Counted from the stretch's first letter, positions 1 to 12,859 are shown. The stretch: 64,000 bases of DNA from Daedaleopsis sinensis (GCA_033807695.1 CM066304.1:558001-622000); one strand, 5' to 3'. Made by a program: numbers and translations. Notes: generated by a model not told the origin, from the sequence alone.

Positions 1-3000
1 AATTGTCAAACACTTCAGTAAACTTAGTTGCTTGGCTCTTTGCTGATGGTGTCACGGTTTGTGCTCTGCCTCACATTGATATTGCAAACATCTCAACCTC
101 GTTGTAATATGGGGACTTTGGCTACAGTCAAGAAAGTAGGATAGGCAAACACAATGTAGTCTGAGAGCCCGTGTACACAGTACGGGGACCTGGGAATGCA
201 TCATCGTACCATAATTATTCTTGGCAGCATTGGCCAGAGTATGCAACTCTTGGCAGGTGACGACGACAAGCTCAAGCGACGGAATGAGGGCAGGGGATGA
301 TCCAGCAACGTAATCCCACCTCTTGACAACAAAGTCCGATATCCCGGGTGATTATCCACTGACAATGACTGGGCAAATCATGCCAATGTAGTGTCCACAC
401 CCTGCTGGAGGAGGATCACCTCACTGTGCAGTACTGCACTGTGTAGTTGCTACTACAAGTTTCGGAGGACGGACAAGTTCAGGCTACAAACCCCAATTGA
501 GTATGTGTATAGAGCGGAAGAAGTTTACAATCAACCCGAATTACATTGATATACACACACGCGCAGCAGACATCAGACATGGTACACAAAGAGTGCGCAG
601 CATCGGAACCCATGGGAGCAAGCAAGCGGAGACGAACGGGAGTTCAAGCGGATGAGCGCTTGGGCGCTCTCAGCCATCTCGGGAGCAGCTTTGGGATGTG
701 TCTACTGAACGCCCGCTTATCGTTGCGGCGATTCTCTCGTCGGCGGGGTCTCTTCTAGTCGTCACCTATGCAAAGAGTACACGCATAAGCTATGTATCAA
801 TCACATGGTACAGGAACTCACACTCTTCAACCTGTAGGCATCCACACACTCAATCTCTCGAGTCTCTCGAATCTCCCCGCCGCGCTGTTCGTTCAAGCGT
901 GTCTCGCAATGGTGGGATACACCAGCTGGACACTCCTCCACGTACACTCTGCTGACGTAGATCCCGATATCAGTAGGCTCCGATCGGTGAAATGAGCCAG
1001 AAATACTCAGGATCGCTAGGGACACGCGGAACGGCCGTCTGCACCCCATCCTCCATCCCGTCGCCACGGAAATACGACCATCGCCCGCCCATTTCGCGTC
1101 TCCGATTGCCGAGCGCCTGGGCATGCCAAGAGCACGCTAGCAGCCCGCACCCGACGCGAAAGCTGGCAATTTGCTCCAACTTTGCGTTGGCACTCCCCAC
1201 GCACGCCCGCTCGTCCGTCTCGGCCGCACACCCCACAATGACCGTGCTCCGGTTGGCTCGCGAGTGGCTCGCGTACACGTAGCCGCGCCCCATGTGTTGT
1301 GTCGTACGTTTCTGTGGGGTGGGAAGTGTGCGCACGGACCATGCTCTGGGGTGATAAGTAGCACGGCGGACAGGCTGCTGTGCGCATGTCCCGCGTACCC
1401 CCTCTCCTCCATCCTCCTTCCCTCCGCTCCGGGCTCGCTTAGAACATCTGTGCGTCACTGATGCTACCTTACGTCGAACCTCGTTCAACTCTGATGACAT
1501 CTTGACCTGTGCAGATCTCTTGTCAGAGTCGACACGAAGCCACCACTCTGGTACCGTATGTGCTCACCCTGACTCCTCTGCCATGGTACTGACTATCTTG
1601 ACAGATGTCGGGCATCCGAACGACGTCGCCGTCGTGTCCGTGGTAGAGATCCTCCTACCCCGCCTCGCTGAGCAGGTCCGTACGTCCCATAGCATCAGTC
1701 CGATGATCTGTACTGACAACATGTGTTAGAATCCATAGACATCGTCGGCAGGCTCACGACAAACTCTTCTCGGATCTCCGCCAGCGTGCGTACTCCTGTC
1801 GCCGTCACATTGCGCTCGCGTCCGAATCGGTATGTGCGACAGCCGTCCGTCCCGCCCCGAGTAAAGCTCACATCTTGCGTATCACCTCGCGGTGCGTTCG
1901 TAGGTCGTTCCGAAGGGTAGCTCTCAGGATTGCACACAAATCGCGACATCTCGACATTCACGTGAGAGTCGTCGGGAACCCCGAATCGCGTTGTGCGTGC
2001 TCACCGTGACTCGTCCCGCACGGTACTAAGATGTTCTCCTAGATTGTTCGTCTCTCTTGCCGCCGTGAACCTCGCTCGTGCGCGACGAGGCCGGTACAGG
2101 TACGTCGCGTGTCGATATAACGAGCTGTGTTAACAATTCTTATTAGAACTAATGTCGCACACAGCTCGCCTCGTATCCCCGCCGTACGTACTGACTACGC
2201 CCGTCCGTCGCATCTAGGACTAACACACGCCCTCCTACAGACGAGACACGGGCATCGCTCTAGACGTGCCGTCGTCGCGCCTCATTCGCGACCGGGTGTC
2301 CCATCGAGACTGTCGCAGCCCGCTTCGCACGACCTGCCCGACCGCATTCGTAGCAAACTGGAACTTACCCGGTGAGTTTGATCGTTGTCCGCCCACCGGA
2401 CTCGGGGATCTGCTGACGAAAGAACACAGGTGGTGCGTACCTTGTTCAGAGTACACAGAGCAGAAGGAGCTCCCGCGGCGGTGTGCGTGGAGTGGACGTC
2501 GTGTCGTCGCGCTTCAGCCGCAACGCTTGTCGAGAGCGACACCGACGTCCTCGCACGACCCTCCTGAGTGGCGGCAGAGCAGCCTCGAGCGTGGGCAAGA
2601 TTGCGTACTTACCCGGTGAGTTCGATCATTGGCCGGCCACTGGACTCGGATGTCCGCTAACGGTAAACATCACAGGTCAGCATATCCGCGCGTACCATGT
2701 TCAAATTACGGGCGGCCGGACGGGGGATACAGGTGAGCTCCCGGCACGGCGGCGGGCATGACTGAGCGTGGACGGCACGTACTGACCTCCTTAAGCTTAG
2801 CTCTCTCTGCCTCGTCCCTAAGTCTACGGCTGCACGCTTTCCGGTGGACGTCCGGTTCCGCGCGGCGGCAGCGTCGCCGTATCGGTTCCCCGATGGTACG
2901 TGCGCCACGCACACAGGCGCAGGATCGTCGTCCGCATACGACGTGCCTGGAAGAACAAGTGAGTCGCACCAAGTCACGATCACGAATCTGATCGCTGACA

Positions 3001-5445
3001 CGTAAACTGGCAGGGGACCCGTTGCTGACGAGCACACGCCAGTGAAGATTCACCGGGGGTGCATAGCGGGTCGCCTACAAGCTCGTAGGGAGAGGTACGC
3101 ACTTACTCTCGCATCGAGACAACTCAAGGGTAGTATCTAACCTCGAGGCTCTCTCCGCCTCGTCCCGCAGTCGACAGTTTCACGCCTTGCCTTCGCGTCG
3201 ACGGCCGGCTCCGCGCGGCGAGAGCGATCGCCGCATCCGTCGGACTCGGATGGTGCATGCGCCGAGCAGCCGTCTCACCTGCCGCGCACTGACGTTCTGC
3301 TTGTAGCCCGCGGCGGCGGCTCGTCGTCCGCAAGGAGATGCGTGTGACGTGCCTGGAAAGCAAGTGAGTCGTACCGAGTTGCGACCTTGAACCTAATCGC
3401 TGACACGCACATCGCAGCGGTCCCGCTGACGAGCAGGCGCACTCATCTCGTCGGGGTCAGCCGGTCAGGAGGAGAGGTACGTGCTTGCAAATACGGCCCG
3501 AGGTTGGTGTCTGACTGAGGTGCATTCAACGATTTAGGTACTTGCACGTCTCCTACTTACGTACCGCCGTCGATACCTAGCAGACGACGGGGACGGGAGC
3601 GTCCGGCCGCGCCCCTGCGCCCCGGGTGAGTGGGACGCAGAGACTCGGACTGCGTCGCGAGAGCGCGCGCGCACTTGCTCGGCCACGGTACGACTATCCG
3701 CCGGCTCGTGAACGCTTGAGCACCGTGGCGGAGACGGTGCGTGAGGGCACAGAGCTGCCCAGACCGTTGCCGACGAGGTTGAACGCGCCGTTTGCGGCGC
3801 AAGGGCGATGAGCGGCCTCGATATAGCTCTGCGTGCCCTGCTGTTGTACCGGCGCCTCATCGCGTCGAGCAAGTGCGAGTGGCACGTTGAGCTCTTGAGC
3901 TCCGAGACGACACGGCTGTCGGCCACGGTACGAGGCTCCGCCGGCGAGTGCACGGGCGACAGGCGACCAGGCTGTTGCCAACGAGGTTGAACGCGCCGTT
4001 TCCGGCTCCGGGTGGCCGGACGATATAGCTCTGGGTGCCCTGCTGTTGCGCCGCGCCCGCGCCTCGACGCGTCGAGCGAGCGGCAGGTCGAGCTCCGAGA
4101 CGACGACGACGCGGCCGTCGGCACGTCCTGTCCCGAGGTGCGGGCGGCCGCGGGCGCTGAGTTCGCATCTGTGGGGCGAACGAGGTCAATCCGATCTGCA
4201 TGGACTGGGGGCGTCGGGGACTCACGGTGCTCGGCGCCGCGGGAGCATGGGGACGGGGACGGTGACAGTGAGTGGGGGTTGAAGCTGGTGCCGACGGAGG
4301 TGAACGCGCCGTTTCCGGCTCCCGGCTGAGGCGCGAGACGCGGTAGGGAGGGTCGGCACGTCGAGCTCTGAGAAGACGCGCCGGCCCGCGTAGTACATGT
4401 CGTGCAGGGTGCTGCTGGGTGGATGAGGAGTCCTCCGCGCGCGCAGGGCGGGGTGCAGAGTCGCGGGGCACGGTCAGGGATGTGTCGCGCTTTGCTGACA
4501 GAGTTGACTGTGCGGTTCCGGGCTGGGCGACGGGTCTGCGTGCCCTGCTGTTGCGCCTGCGCCTCGACGCGCGTGTCGAGCCTGAGAGGCGGCCGTCGGA
4601 GTGTGCTCCTGGGGGGTGTTCTAAGTAGACTGAGACGCATGTGATGTGGGACTCACGTTACAGTGCGCGTAGCGTGGATGGTGGAGGACGACGCCGGGAG
4701 GGTACGCGCTGGGCGTTGCCAACGAAGTTGAATGCGGTGTCCCGGCAGGGCGACTTGGTCGGATGGGTTTGCGCGTCCTGCTCGTGCTCTTACGCCTCGA
4801 CGCGTCGAGTAAGAGGCAGGTCGAGCTCTGAGAGGCCGCGGCGGCCGGAGCGTCCTGCTCTGAGGTGAACAGCGTGGATAAAGTGCGACTCACTATGATA
4901 CACTACTCACCGGGCAGTGCGCGTGCGTGGCGGCAGACCACGGCGTCGGGGACTATGAGGGAGCACTCCGGGGCACAGTCAGACGTGCGGTGGGCGTTGG
5001 TGACGAAGTTGAACGCGTCGTTTCCGGCGGGCTGCGAGTAGATATAGTTCTGCGTGCCCTGCTGTTGTGCCGGCGCCGCAGTAGAGCGAGCCTGGGCATA
5101 GAGGACGGTGCAGGCGGCGGACGGGAACGACGGGGATCGATTCGGATGGCTTGAACGGCAGGGGGGAACGGGTAGTGCAGGCAGAGAGGAGGACTCAGCG
5201 CGGTGTGCGCGTCAGACGCGATTCAGAGCATTGGCGGGCGGGGAAGACGATCTGCGTAGAGGGGGATCGAGTGAGCGGGCAGTGGAGCACTGGCCAAGGG
5301 GGAGTGCTCGCACCCAGACTGAGAGCACGCAGAGCAGCTGAGAGCACGCAGAGCAGAGAGCAGAGAGCTCGACGGCCGCTCGAGTGCCACCGGAGACAGC
5401 CGGCCTGTCCCTCCCGACGTCATACGGGCCAGGCCATACTCTATA
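1..5445 (-). repeat. Inverted copy of repeat E (left arm)
   Basis: The reverse complement of this stretch matches 25,024-30,777 block by block, including the GC-rich repeat block (here about 3.7-5.1 kb), the reiterated exon-like block (about 2.1-3.5 kb) and the conserved open reading frame region at 970-1500. The match still holds at base 1, so the copy continues outside the window, presumably into F. Its inner end is the 14-bp string TATAGAGTATGGCC (read on the minus strand, 5432-5445), after which the sequence becomes unrelated. In its sequence-type blocks it resembles unit 2 of the tandem array (34.5-40.4 kb) more than unit 1, its nearest neighbour. It faces the array across about 19.6 kb of ordinary genes. 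Confidence 0.93.
970..1500 (-). CDS. Uncharacterised 176-codon ORF in left E copy
   Basis: This is an open frame starting with ATG (MSSELNEVRRKVASVTHRC...) and ending ...WLISPIGAY. I do not recognise it. The last 110 residues or so (GCAAETDERACVGSANAKLE, GGRWSYFRGDGMEDGVQ) are kept with few substitutions in the other copies of E (29179-29622, 38758-39202, 48176-48619). In those three copies small indels put the N-terminal MSSELNEV segment in a different frame from the C-terminal part, so only this copy has both in one frame. The complementary strand is also open for about 96 codons across the same interval, so coding status is uncertain. No signal peptide or membrane segment is visible. Confidence 0.3.
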   Translation of the reverse strand: MSSELNEVRRKVASVTHRCSKRARSGGKEDGGEGVRGTCAQQPVRRATYHPRAWSVRTLPTPQKRTTQHMGRGYVYASHSRANRSTVIVGCAAETDERACVGSANAKLEQIASFRVGCGLLACSWHAQALGNRRREMGGRWSYFRGDGMEDGVQTAVPRVPSDPEYFWLISPIGAY

Positions 5446-5881
5446 TTTCGTTCCAGATATCGCCCATAGCCATGAGCGCTTCCGAGGAGCACAACCTTTT
5501 CCTTCTCCTCCATGTCGTCCGAATGGCATCTATGCTTCAGCTTATCGCTGTCTGACAAGGTGCTTGCCACTGTTATATCTCAAGGCAAGACGCGGTCTCC
5601 TTCACATTTCCAAGATCTTTCAAACGAAAGGCTATGGGAGATATCACAATCCAGCTTGAACGCAGTCGCGTCGACGGTCAACGCTACTTTCGACGCGACA
5701 ATATGCCTCAATCCTCAACCACGCTCTCATAGCTCCTGGAAACAGTTATTTGCTATCCTCTTACCTTACTCCAGCCTGAAAGAGAGCGTGTTTGCTGTCA
5801 GGAGTACCACCAAGAGGTACCACCAAGTTCAACCCGACAGTTTGAAACGAGCAGCGAGTGGGTTGACACCTTGCTGTGAGT
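5446..5881. other. Unassigned spacer between E and PaiB-like gene
   Basis: This is non-repeat sequence immediately outside the end of the inverted E. A plus-strand open frame (ATG near 5512) runs through it into the antisense of the PaiB-like gene. It has no recognisable domain, and its 3' half is simply antisense to that gene, so I do not call it. I see nothing else here. Confidence 0.5.
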
Positions 5882-6697
5882 CTACACATCTCTATCGTCT
5901 CTCCTCTCCGCAAGCTCGCTGCGCTCCTTCACCGTCTGCGCCATGCACCTCCCGACCTCACTCCCCAACGCCTCAAAACCGTCCACGACGCCGCGCCGGT
6001 CCCCCTCGCCCAGCTCCTGGCTCATCTTCCACTTCCCGCCCATGTCCGTGATCTCCACCTCGACGCCCACGATCGCCTTCTTCAGCAGCGCGACGTAGCT
6101 CTCGGGCGCGTCATGCACCCGCCACGGCACGTCGTACCCCATCAGCTCCGTCTCGCACAAGTGCGTGAGGTCCGGCAGCGCACGCGAGAGGAACGCGTCC
6201 GTCTCGGGGTCGTGCGCGTCGAAGAAGACCGTCGCGCGCCCGTAGACCTGCACCGCGGCGTAGTTCCAGGTGGGGACGACCTTGCCCGTGCTCGGCTTCG
6301 TCGCCGTGTAGAACTTGGGCGTCACGTAGTGGTGCGCGGGGCCGTTGAAGAGCACGAGGACGTCGCGCGAGAGCGTTCGCCTCCGCTGACCATTCGGGCT
6401 GCTGTTGACGTCTGTGGAATTGGGGCTCGAGGAAGCGGGAGGCTCGTCGGATGAGGTGAGTTCTGCGATCATCGCCTTGACTTGTGGGTTTGCGCGCGCC
6501 ATGTGTCCGCGCAGCTTGCCTAGATCGGTGTCTGCCGCGTCCGCTGGAAGGTCAAGGATCCATGGGATGTGGCTCGACTGGAGGAACGGAAAGGAAGGGG
6601 ACTCGATCGCCGTCGTGATCATTCCGAGCGGGTTGGCGCGGATGAAGGCGCGGAGGGTCGCGATGTCGTGCTCAGCGTGCACTCCGCGGAGGTACAT
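5882..6697 (-). CDS. PaiB-like FMN-binding split-barrel protein
   Basis: This is a single-exon gene of 271 residues. The family (PaiB / FMN-binding negative transcriptional regulator) folds as a flavin-reductase-like split barrel. Bacterial members repress sporulation and protease genes; fungal roles are not established. Visible hallmarks are the N-terminal MYLRGVHAEHD, PLGMITT (about 23-29), HIPWILD (43-49), GHMARANPQ (64-72), VLVLFNGP then HHYVTPKFY (113-130) and VPTWNYAAVQVYG (141-153), in the order usual for PaiB. It is longer than the roughly 205-210 residues of bacterial members, mainly because of a Ser/Pro/Asn-rich insert at about 81-108. The frame stays open upstream to a GTG, but the ATG at 6697 aligns with the usual family start MYxP/R and is preferred. 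It lies tail-to-tail with the edge of E. Confidence 0.9.
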   Translation of the reverse strand: MYLRGVHAEHDIATLRAFIRANPLGMITTAIESPSFPFLQSSHIPWILDLPADAADTDLGKLRGHMARANPQVKAMIAELTSSDEPPASSSPNSTDVNSSPNGQRRRTLSRDVLVLFNGPAHHYVTPKFYTATKPSTGKVVPTWNYAAVQVYGRATVFFDAHDPETDAFLSRALPDLTHLCETELMGYDVPWRVHDAPESYVALLKKAIVGVEVEITDMGGKWKMSQELGEGDRRGVVDGFEALGSEVGRCMAQTVKERSELAERRDDRDV

Positions 6698-6769
6698 ATC
6701 GGCTCGCGATGGGATGCGTAGGATCTCGCGGTGCTGGGAGGAGTTGCAAGGCTCATACACGAAGAGATG

Positions 6770-8079
6770 AGTGGGTTGGGCCGAGCCTCCTCAGTGACTC
6801 ACGGGGATCCAGGGCGCTTCCCGTGATGTTATGCCGAACGTGCGTTGGCTACTGCGGGCGACAGAGGAGACCTAACGCTAACTTTGCTCTTGCGGGGAGC
6901 GAGCGACTTATGCGATAGTCTAGGCAATAGGCACCGCACGTAAGTCGTTCACTCCTGCATCCGTAATAACTTCCTGACACTTGGTGCAGATGGCTCCTAC
7001 TGTATCACGGGAACCATCGCCCGGTGGAGATCATGCTACGGTTCTGTACTTCCTCTACCCTCCTCCTCCTCCTGATTGGACACAGAAGTGAGATCGCATC
7101 CCGCGCTCATGATCGCTGACAACAATATCTGACTATGCTACACACAGTTCGCGAACACGGCTTCCCCTGTGCAGTGCTTCATCTATCAACGCACGAACGT
7201 AGTCGCTCTCAGGTGGCTAGAGGCTCAGCTGGACTATGTGCAGAGGGATATCCAAAACCTAATGAGTCGTGCACCCTTAACGCCGCTCTCGGTGTCGACT
7301 CGTACGTCGATGACACCCCCCCCCTACCGACTCTTGCTTGTTTGCTATCCACTCATGCCTGCGATCTCGATGTCTCCTATCCTCTCCTTAAGCAGCGCGA
7401 TATAGCTTCTTCGGGCGTCGCGGGCAAGGCATGTCGTATCGCCACACCTCTGTCTCCGAGGTCACGCACCAAGAGAACACGGAAGTGCGATTAATGCAGA
7501 CTTCTACCGCCGCGTACCTGCAGATAGACTCACTTTGCCTGTGCTCGCCGGGGGTCCTGTCGCTTGAGCTTCTTCTATCGCCGTATCACCCTCTGTTTCC
7601 ATGACTCCTGATACAGGACTCTTACCATATCAGCAAGTCGTATAAGGATGAAACTGCTACGCAAATCATGTTTGCTTATCTTCTTGAATCCGTCCATAGC
7701 GGAAGTTGCGACTCCAGCTCACTGGTATCTAGGAAACACTCAGAGCCCCCACTGTCTACCTGCTCACGTCGATCATTCAATCACCAACAAGACCACTCCG
7801 ACATATGCATATGCCCACTGTGTGGATCGCCGTTGTCTTGCCTTCGACAGGTACTATGTCGTCATCTGGGTCAAGCTTCTATGTCCTTCGCGTAGTAATT
7901 AATGACTTTCATAACTTCTCCCTAGTGCGATATGGACGCAAATGGTGACACTTCCACAGCTCTCCGTCGGAGTCAGCGGTGCATGGGTTGAGCGACTCTG
8001 TGGATCGACGCTAGCAGCCTATGGATAAATGTACCTATGAATCCCCTCGTCCCGAGCACAACTGACGAACCCCGCCAAT
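6770..8079. other. About 1.3 kb without a confident gene
   Basis: Several short plus-strand stretches look exon-like. One at about 6990-7080 starts MAPTVSREPSPGG and is flanked by CAG and GTGAG-like signals. Another at about 7148-7405 has an ACACAG acceptor and an open stretch containing LRWLEAQLDYVQRDIQNL. They are too short and unsupported to join into a gene, and I recognise no domain. The segment may hold a decayed gene or the 5' flank of the DUF6533 gene that starts at 8080. Confidence 0.35.
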
Positions 8080-9838
8080 ATGCTCCCCGAGCTTGATTAC
8101 GCTGCAGTCGTCGCAGAGCTGAAAGCCTTGTACGTCGCATCTGCTATCCTACATTCTCCCCAGTCTCCCTTGCTGACTTTCGCGATGATCAAAGCATTGT
8201 TGGAAACTACTTCACGTTCGCGCCAAATAGTGAGCGCTACGCAGCGGATAATGTATTAGACGGGTCTGAAAGCTGGCGCGCTGACGACCATCCTCGCAGC
8301 ATTGGTCTTATATGAGTATTTCCTCACGCTGAGCGACGAGGTCGCGCTGTTCTGGCGTGGGCGCCGATTCACGGGCGCGACCGTGCTGTTCCTAATCAAT
8401 AGATATGTCCAGTTGGGCTACGTGATCTGGGCTGGCACCTCCGCCTTCGTATATGTTCCAGCAGAGGTGCGACTCTTTTCCCTTGTACGCTTCCGCTCTT
8501 GCTGACTGAAATTTACCGCAGGGGTACTACAACATCTTTGGCGTAAATGAGCTCATGTGCTAATCAAGATTTCCTGCGCTAGATGTGCTGTGGATGTGAT
8601 ATCTGGTGAAGCCCTTCAGCTGTTGCAATACTTTCCGTGGGCAGGTGCGCAACCGAATATGTGCACAAACACACCTTGCACCTTGCCCACTAATGCAAGC
8701 CATATCTCCAGCATTCTCAACACTACGTGCGTATGCGATTAGCCAAAGCATCGTACTCTCGGCCGTGGTGTTACTGTTATCATTGGTCCCCGTGGGGACG
8801 AACCTGGTGAGTATACTCCGGCAAGGGCGGTGGACTACAGCTCACAGAATAGAGTCCATCCCACTTCCGAACTGCTATGCTGCCCCTGTGGGGCTGCTCA
8901 CCGATATCGGGTACCGAGTCACCTCACGTCTTACGTATGTGCGTGTTTCCATTTCACACCATATTGTCCTGACTGTGCGCTGACGCGCGGCTTAGTTGTA
9001 CGGTGATTCTGTGCTCATCAGCTTGCTCTGTTGACGATAGCGAAATCTCCAGTGACTATTGCCTCGCGCACTTCCCTCATCACGGCGGACGCAATCCTCA
9101 TATCGGTAACCTGGCTCAAGCTTGCCAGAAGCAGCGGCCGCTCCCCAGACAAGTCCTTTGTGTATATCCTTCTCTACGACGGTCAGTGCCCTTAAACTGT
9201 CTCCTAGCTCGTCATCCCGATACTGAATGGTACCCGTGTCTGTGCACAGGCGCCCTGTACTTCGTGTATGCAGCCTTTCCTGCTTCTCCATGTGAGTCTC
9301 CACCGTTGACCTCTACGTCACGGGATCACAGGTGCATGGCGGTGCTCAACTCGTTGCACATCACCTTCACATTCCTCTCGGTACGCTCCACGCACATCCT
9401 CTTCATTCCTGATGTTTTCTGACGTCCGAGTCTGACCATACCGCACTTGAATCCCTCCCTCTTCTTCCCCCAAAGATCGACAACCCGCTACAAGCGGCAA
9501 GCTACCTCACGCAATTGATAGAACCGTACGTGACTCGTTGCGAATCGCATGTAAAGACCACAAACTGACGCGCGGCGCCCTTCAGCCTCACCGCGATTCT
9601 CGTCTCGCGCTTCCTCATCCATCTGCAAGCCGCCGAACGGCGCGCCGTCGACTGTGACTCGGCCTCCCTCCTTGCTGAGAGGAGCGAGGGGCAGATGCAG
9701 TCTCTTGTGTTCAATCGGGTCGTCGGCTCTATCGGGTCGACGATCGGCCCCGATGAGGACTTGGACGCCCATGGCGCTGTAGGAGAGCATATAGAGGAAG
9801 GTGGCTCGGGAGCTCGGGCTTCCGACTCGCGATGCTGA
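8080..9838 (+). CDS. DUF6533 multi-pass membrane protein (copy 1)
   Basis: This is a multi-exon gene of the basidiomycete-specific DUF6533 family: integral membrane proteins of about 300-350 residues, function unknown. The start is MLPELDYAAVVAELKAL, followed by a GTACGT donor. Exon 2 gives IVGNYFTFAPN. The core exon (from about 8301) carries the signature ALVLYEYFLTLSDEV, ALFWRGRRFTGATVLFLINR and the next helix. A later exon holds AFSTLRAYAISQ and a hydrophobic segment ending SLVPVGTNL. A further exon (from about 9031) holds ITADAILISVTWLKLAR. The last exon starts LTAILVSRFLIHLQ and ends ...ASDSRC at a TGA (9836-9838). This exon order matches the other two family members in the window. The middle exons (8.5-9.0 kb) are the least certain. 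Confidence 0.85.
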
Positions 9839-10066
9839 GGATTGCCCCGACTGCATAACACGGCATCCAACTCATCGGGGAAATATTTGATATAGCTATG
9901 ATGCACCCATATACAGTTCCTGCATGCAACAGAGAGATAGACTTTGACGGAAACATTCTATGTCTCTATTCCAAACCAGTCAGTTCTATGTGGGCGCATG
10001 GGACAAACATGAGTAGCACTGACCATTGATGATTGGGAAGACAGGCACAGAGTGGTCGCTGGGCAT

Positions 10067-12791
10067 CTACAGCATGAAACCCGCGAAGTACTCGTCCACG
10101 ACCTCTACGTGGTCGAGGGGCGCCACCGTGCCAACATATCCGTCAGGCCGCACCACGACGACTGCACCGACGTTGGGGTCGATGCCGTACACGGCAAAGC
10201 CACCGCCGCCGATCCGCCCTTGGACGTCGACGTCATCCACTAAAACCCTGCGATGCACGGTCAGCTATCAGTTCAGCCTCAACCGCGACAAAATTCGGCA
10301 TACTTTGACCAGTGCGACCTGAACAGTTCCGGAACGTCTGTCCGAGCTCGTAAGAATGCGCGCGGGCGAACGGCAGAGACGTGCAGAGCAGAGCGCACCG
10401 GTGTAGTCGACCGCATCCCGCTCCGCGGCCGTGAAGCACAGTACGTCGAAGATCTGCGTGTGGTCGCCGTGCGCGAACCGCTGGAGGAAGCTCGCCGGCC
10501 GTCGCATGCGCTCCTCGAGCGCGCGGAGCTGCGCGGCGCCCGTCTCGGCCTTGACGTCTCCCACGAAGACCAGGATCTTGAAGCGCGTGTCCGCGGGGAG
10601 GAGGTCGTGGATGTTCGTCGGCTTCGCGTCCGCCGCGTGGATGAAGACGTGTGGGAGCATGCGCTCGCCGACGACGAGCTTCGCAGCGACGGCCTGGTGT
10701 GCGTCCTGCACGACGATCGACGGCGCGTAGCGGATCCCGATCCCACTCGTAAAGCCGCCGAACATCTTGAACACCCTGTGAAGAGAGACGTGGCATCAGC
10801 ATGAGCCGCCGTGATGCGCGCGTACTGGTAAGTGGGAAAATGGGAGTAGTGCAGTACACAGAGAAACGGAGGCCGGGCGGGAGGCGTGGAGAGGGAGAAT
10901 ACGGCGTACCCGAGCGTGTCTTCGTGAGTCACACCGTCCTGGTGGTCCTCTGTGCGCGGCTTGCCTGAGAAGAGCGTCGCCCACTGGCGGTCGAAATCAA
11001 TCAGGTCCTGGGCGAACTTGCGCCGCTCTCCTTCATACTGTGAAAGATCGCGCGCTGTGAGATAGACTGTCCGCGCCGTCGGGCGACAGCGCGAGAAGGA
11101 AGACATACAGTGCGGAGCAGCTTCATGTCTGCCCATCCTTTCAACACGTATGCGAGTTTCCACGCTGGGAAATACGGTGACGGGTGTGAGATACCGGCGG
11201 AAGTTCTCGATCCACGTGCAACACCTACCGAGATTGTGAGTATCTCCCATCGAGGCGTTCATACCCTGTCCTGTGAGCACGACGCGTTAGGGAGCGTAAG
11301 ACGGAGCAGATATTGGAGCGACAGACCCGCTTTCGGAGAATGGGTGTGGCAGGCGTCGCCTGCGATGAGAATTCGATCATCTATAGAGAACTTCTCTGCG
11401 ACTCGCTGGCCGACTGGCGTGGAGGAAGTGTCAGAGAAAGCCGGAGCATTATTCAGAGAAGGACCAGTTGACGTACTGATGTAGACGGTCCACCATTCGA
11501 TCTCGCCGAGGACTTTCAGGCGATAAGGCTGAAGAATCTTCGCGGCGGCCTCAACGAGCTTCGCGGGGCTCGTCTGGGCCTTATCGACACGGTTAGTTTG
11601 CCGGTCGACGATATCTTGATCGGTGAGCTGCACATATAACCGGACGAGGTCGCCTTCGCGTGGTACGACGAGGATACTACCATACGCAGAATGGATGACG
11701 GTACGGCTGCGAATGTCCGGGAAGTCGGTGTCGGGTACAAAGTCTACCACTCCCCACACGAAGTCTGGTTGGGTAGACGGTTGTCAGTTATCACAGCTTC
11801 CAGACAAGCCGTGGTTCCGTTACCGGTATGTCCACCCTCCAGTTGAATACCCATGGCTTTCCTCACCCACGAATGTGCTCCTGGCGAAAAATTGAGTGAC
11901 CGAGCGAGAACGCGATAACGGAGTTCCAACCGTCGGTTCCGAGTGCGAACTTGGCATGTACCACCTCCCGATCGTTCTCGGGCCCGTCCAGGTGCTGGAG
12001 CACAGCCTAGACTCCTATTTCATTCGATGTACGTGAAAATATGGTGGACGATACACACCTTGACCAGATACGCGTCTGTGTCCTTGAGATCTGCGGGGTC
12101 TGAGCTGGAAAGCTCTAGTAACGTTGGTGCGGTGGCCTGCTGCACTTCCAAGCCCTTGAGCTTCATAGCATCCCGGAACAGTGCTTCAGTGCCTCCTTGA
12201 TGACGTGTCATCTAGTTCTTTCATGAATTAACGGTCCGCCCACAGATCACGACACATACCGTGTATGGGTAGCGAGCAGTCGGTGACATTATGGCTGCCA
12301 TCCGATCCACCCTCTACAAACGGTCATTCAGCTACACACTGACAAGACAGAAGAGTATGCACATACCTCGATCCCGCCGCGACGTCCAGGGTTGTAGAAG
12401 GCCTGGCACAAAGCGTCACTCCCGACTCCGCAGACGGACAGGTGTAGCTCACGTTTCTGTGTATCTCCCTCCCCTCGCGCATCAGACGTTCAAACAGTCC
12501 ATAACTCTGCATACACGTCCAGCTTAGATAGAACATATCGCAACGAATACCTGTAGAACGAAGCGTACCTGCAGGATCTCGTGGGTACGGGGTTGAATGC
12601 CGTCTGCCTGTCCCGCCTCGATGCCCGCCGCTCTTCAATCGCGATCAGATGTGCACTCGCATAAAAGCAGCTGGAGCGTACCTCTTATCCACGATGCGCA
12701 CCTTCACCCCCGCGTTGTTCAGAGCGTTAGCGCACATCAGTCCTGCCGGACCGGCGCCAATGATGAGAACGTCGACGTTTGACTCTGGCAT
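10067..12791 (-). CDS. Phenol 2-monooxygenase-like flavoprotein
   Basis: This is a many-intron gene for an FAD-dependent aromatic hydroxylase of the phenol hydroxylase type, which ortho-hydroxylates phenols to catechols with NADPH and O2. It starts MPESNVDVLIIGAGPAG, a dinucleotide-binding GxGxxG fold right at the N-terminus. Further exons give TRHQGGTEALFRDAMKLKG, then ALGTDGWNSV (the DG motif), ILIAGDACHTHSPKAG (the GD/FAD ribose motif) and GMNASMGDTHNLAWKL. The C-terminal third (about 10.07-10.77 kb) is the thioredoxin-like dimerisation domain typical of phenol hydroxylase: RYAPSIVVQDAHQAV, ADTRFKILVFVGDV, then YGIDPNVGAVVVVRPDGYVG and a short tail ending AGFML. This domain separates it from the smaller salicylate-hydroxylase-like neighbour at 14.2 kb. 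No disabling change was seen, but not every splice was resolved. Confidence 0.9.
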
Positions 12792-12859
12792 AGTGGAACT
12801 GCGTGTTGAGACGTAGTTTAGAGCGAGGAGGGACGGGCACATCCATGGAGGGTCCACGG

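Noticed and set aside
3534..4640. A 368-codon open frame in the left E copy
   Set aside because: Same reason: off-frame reading through the GC-rich repeats, not conserved in length in other copies.
5512..6051. A 179-codon plus-strand frame upstream of and antisense to the PaiB-like gene
   Set aside because: No domain, and half of it is antisense to a well-supported gene.
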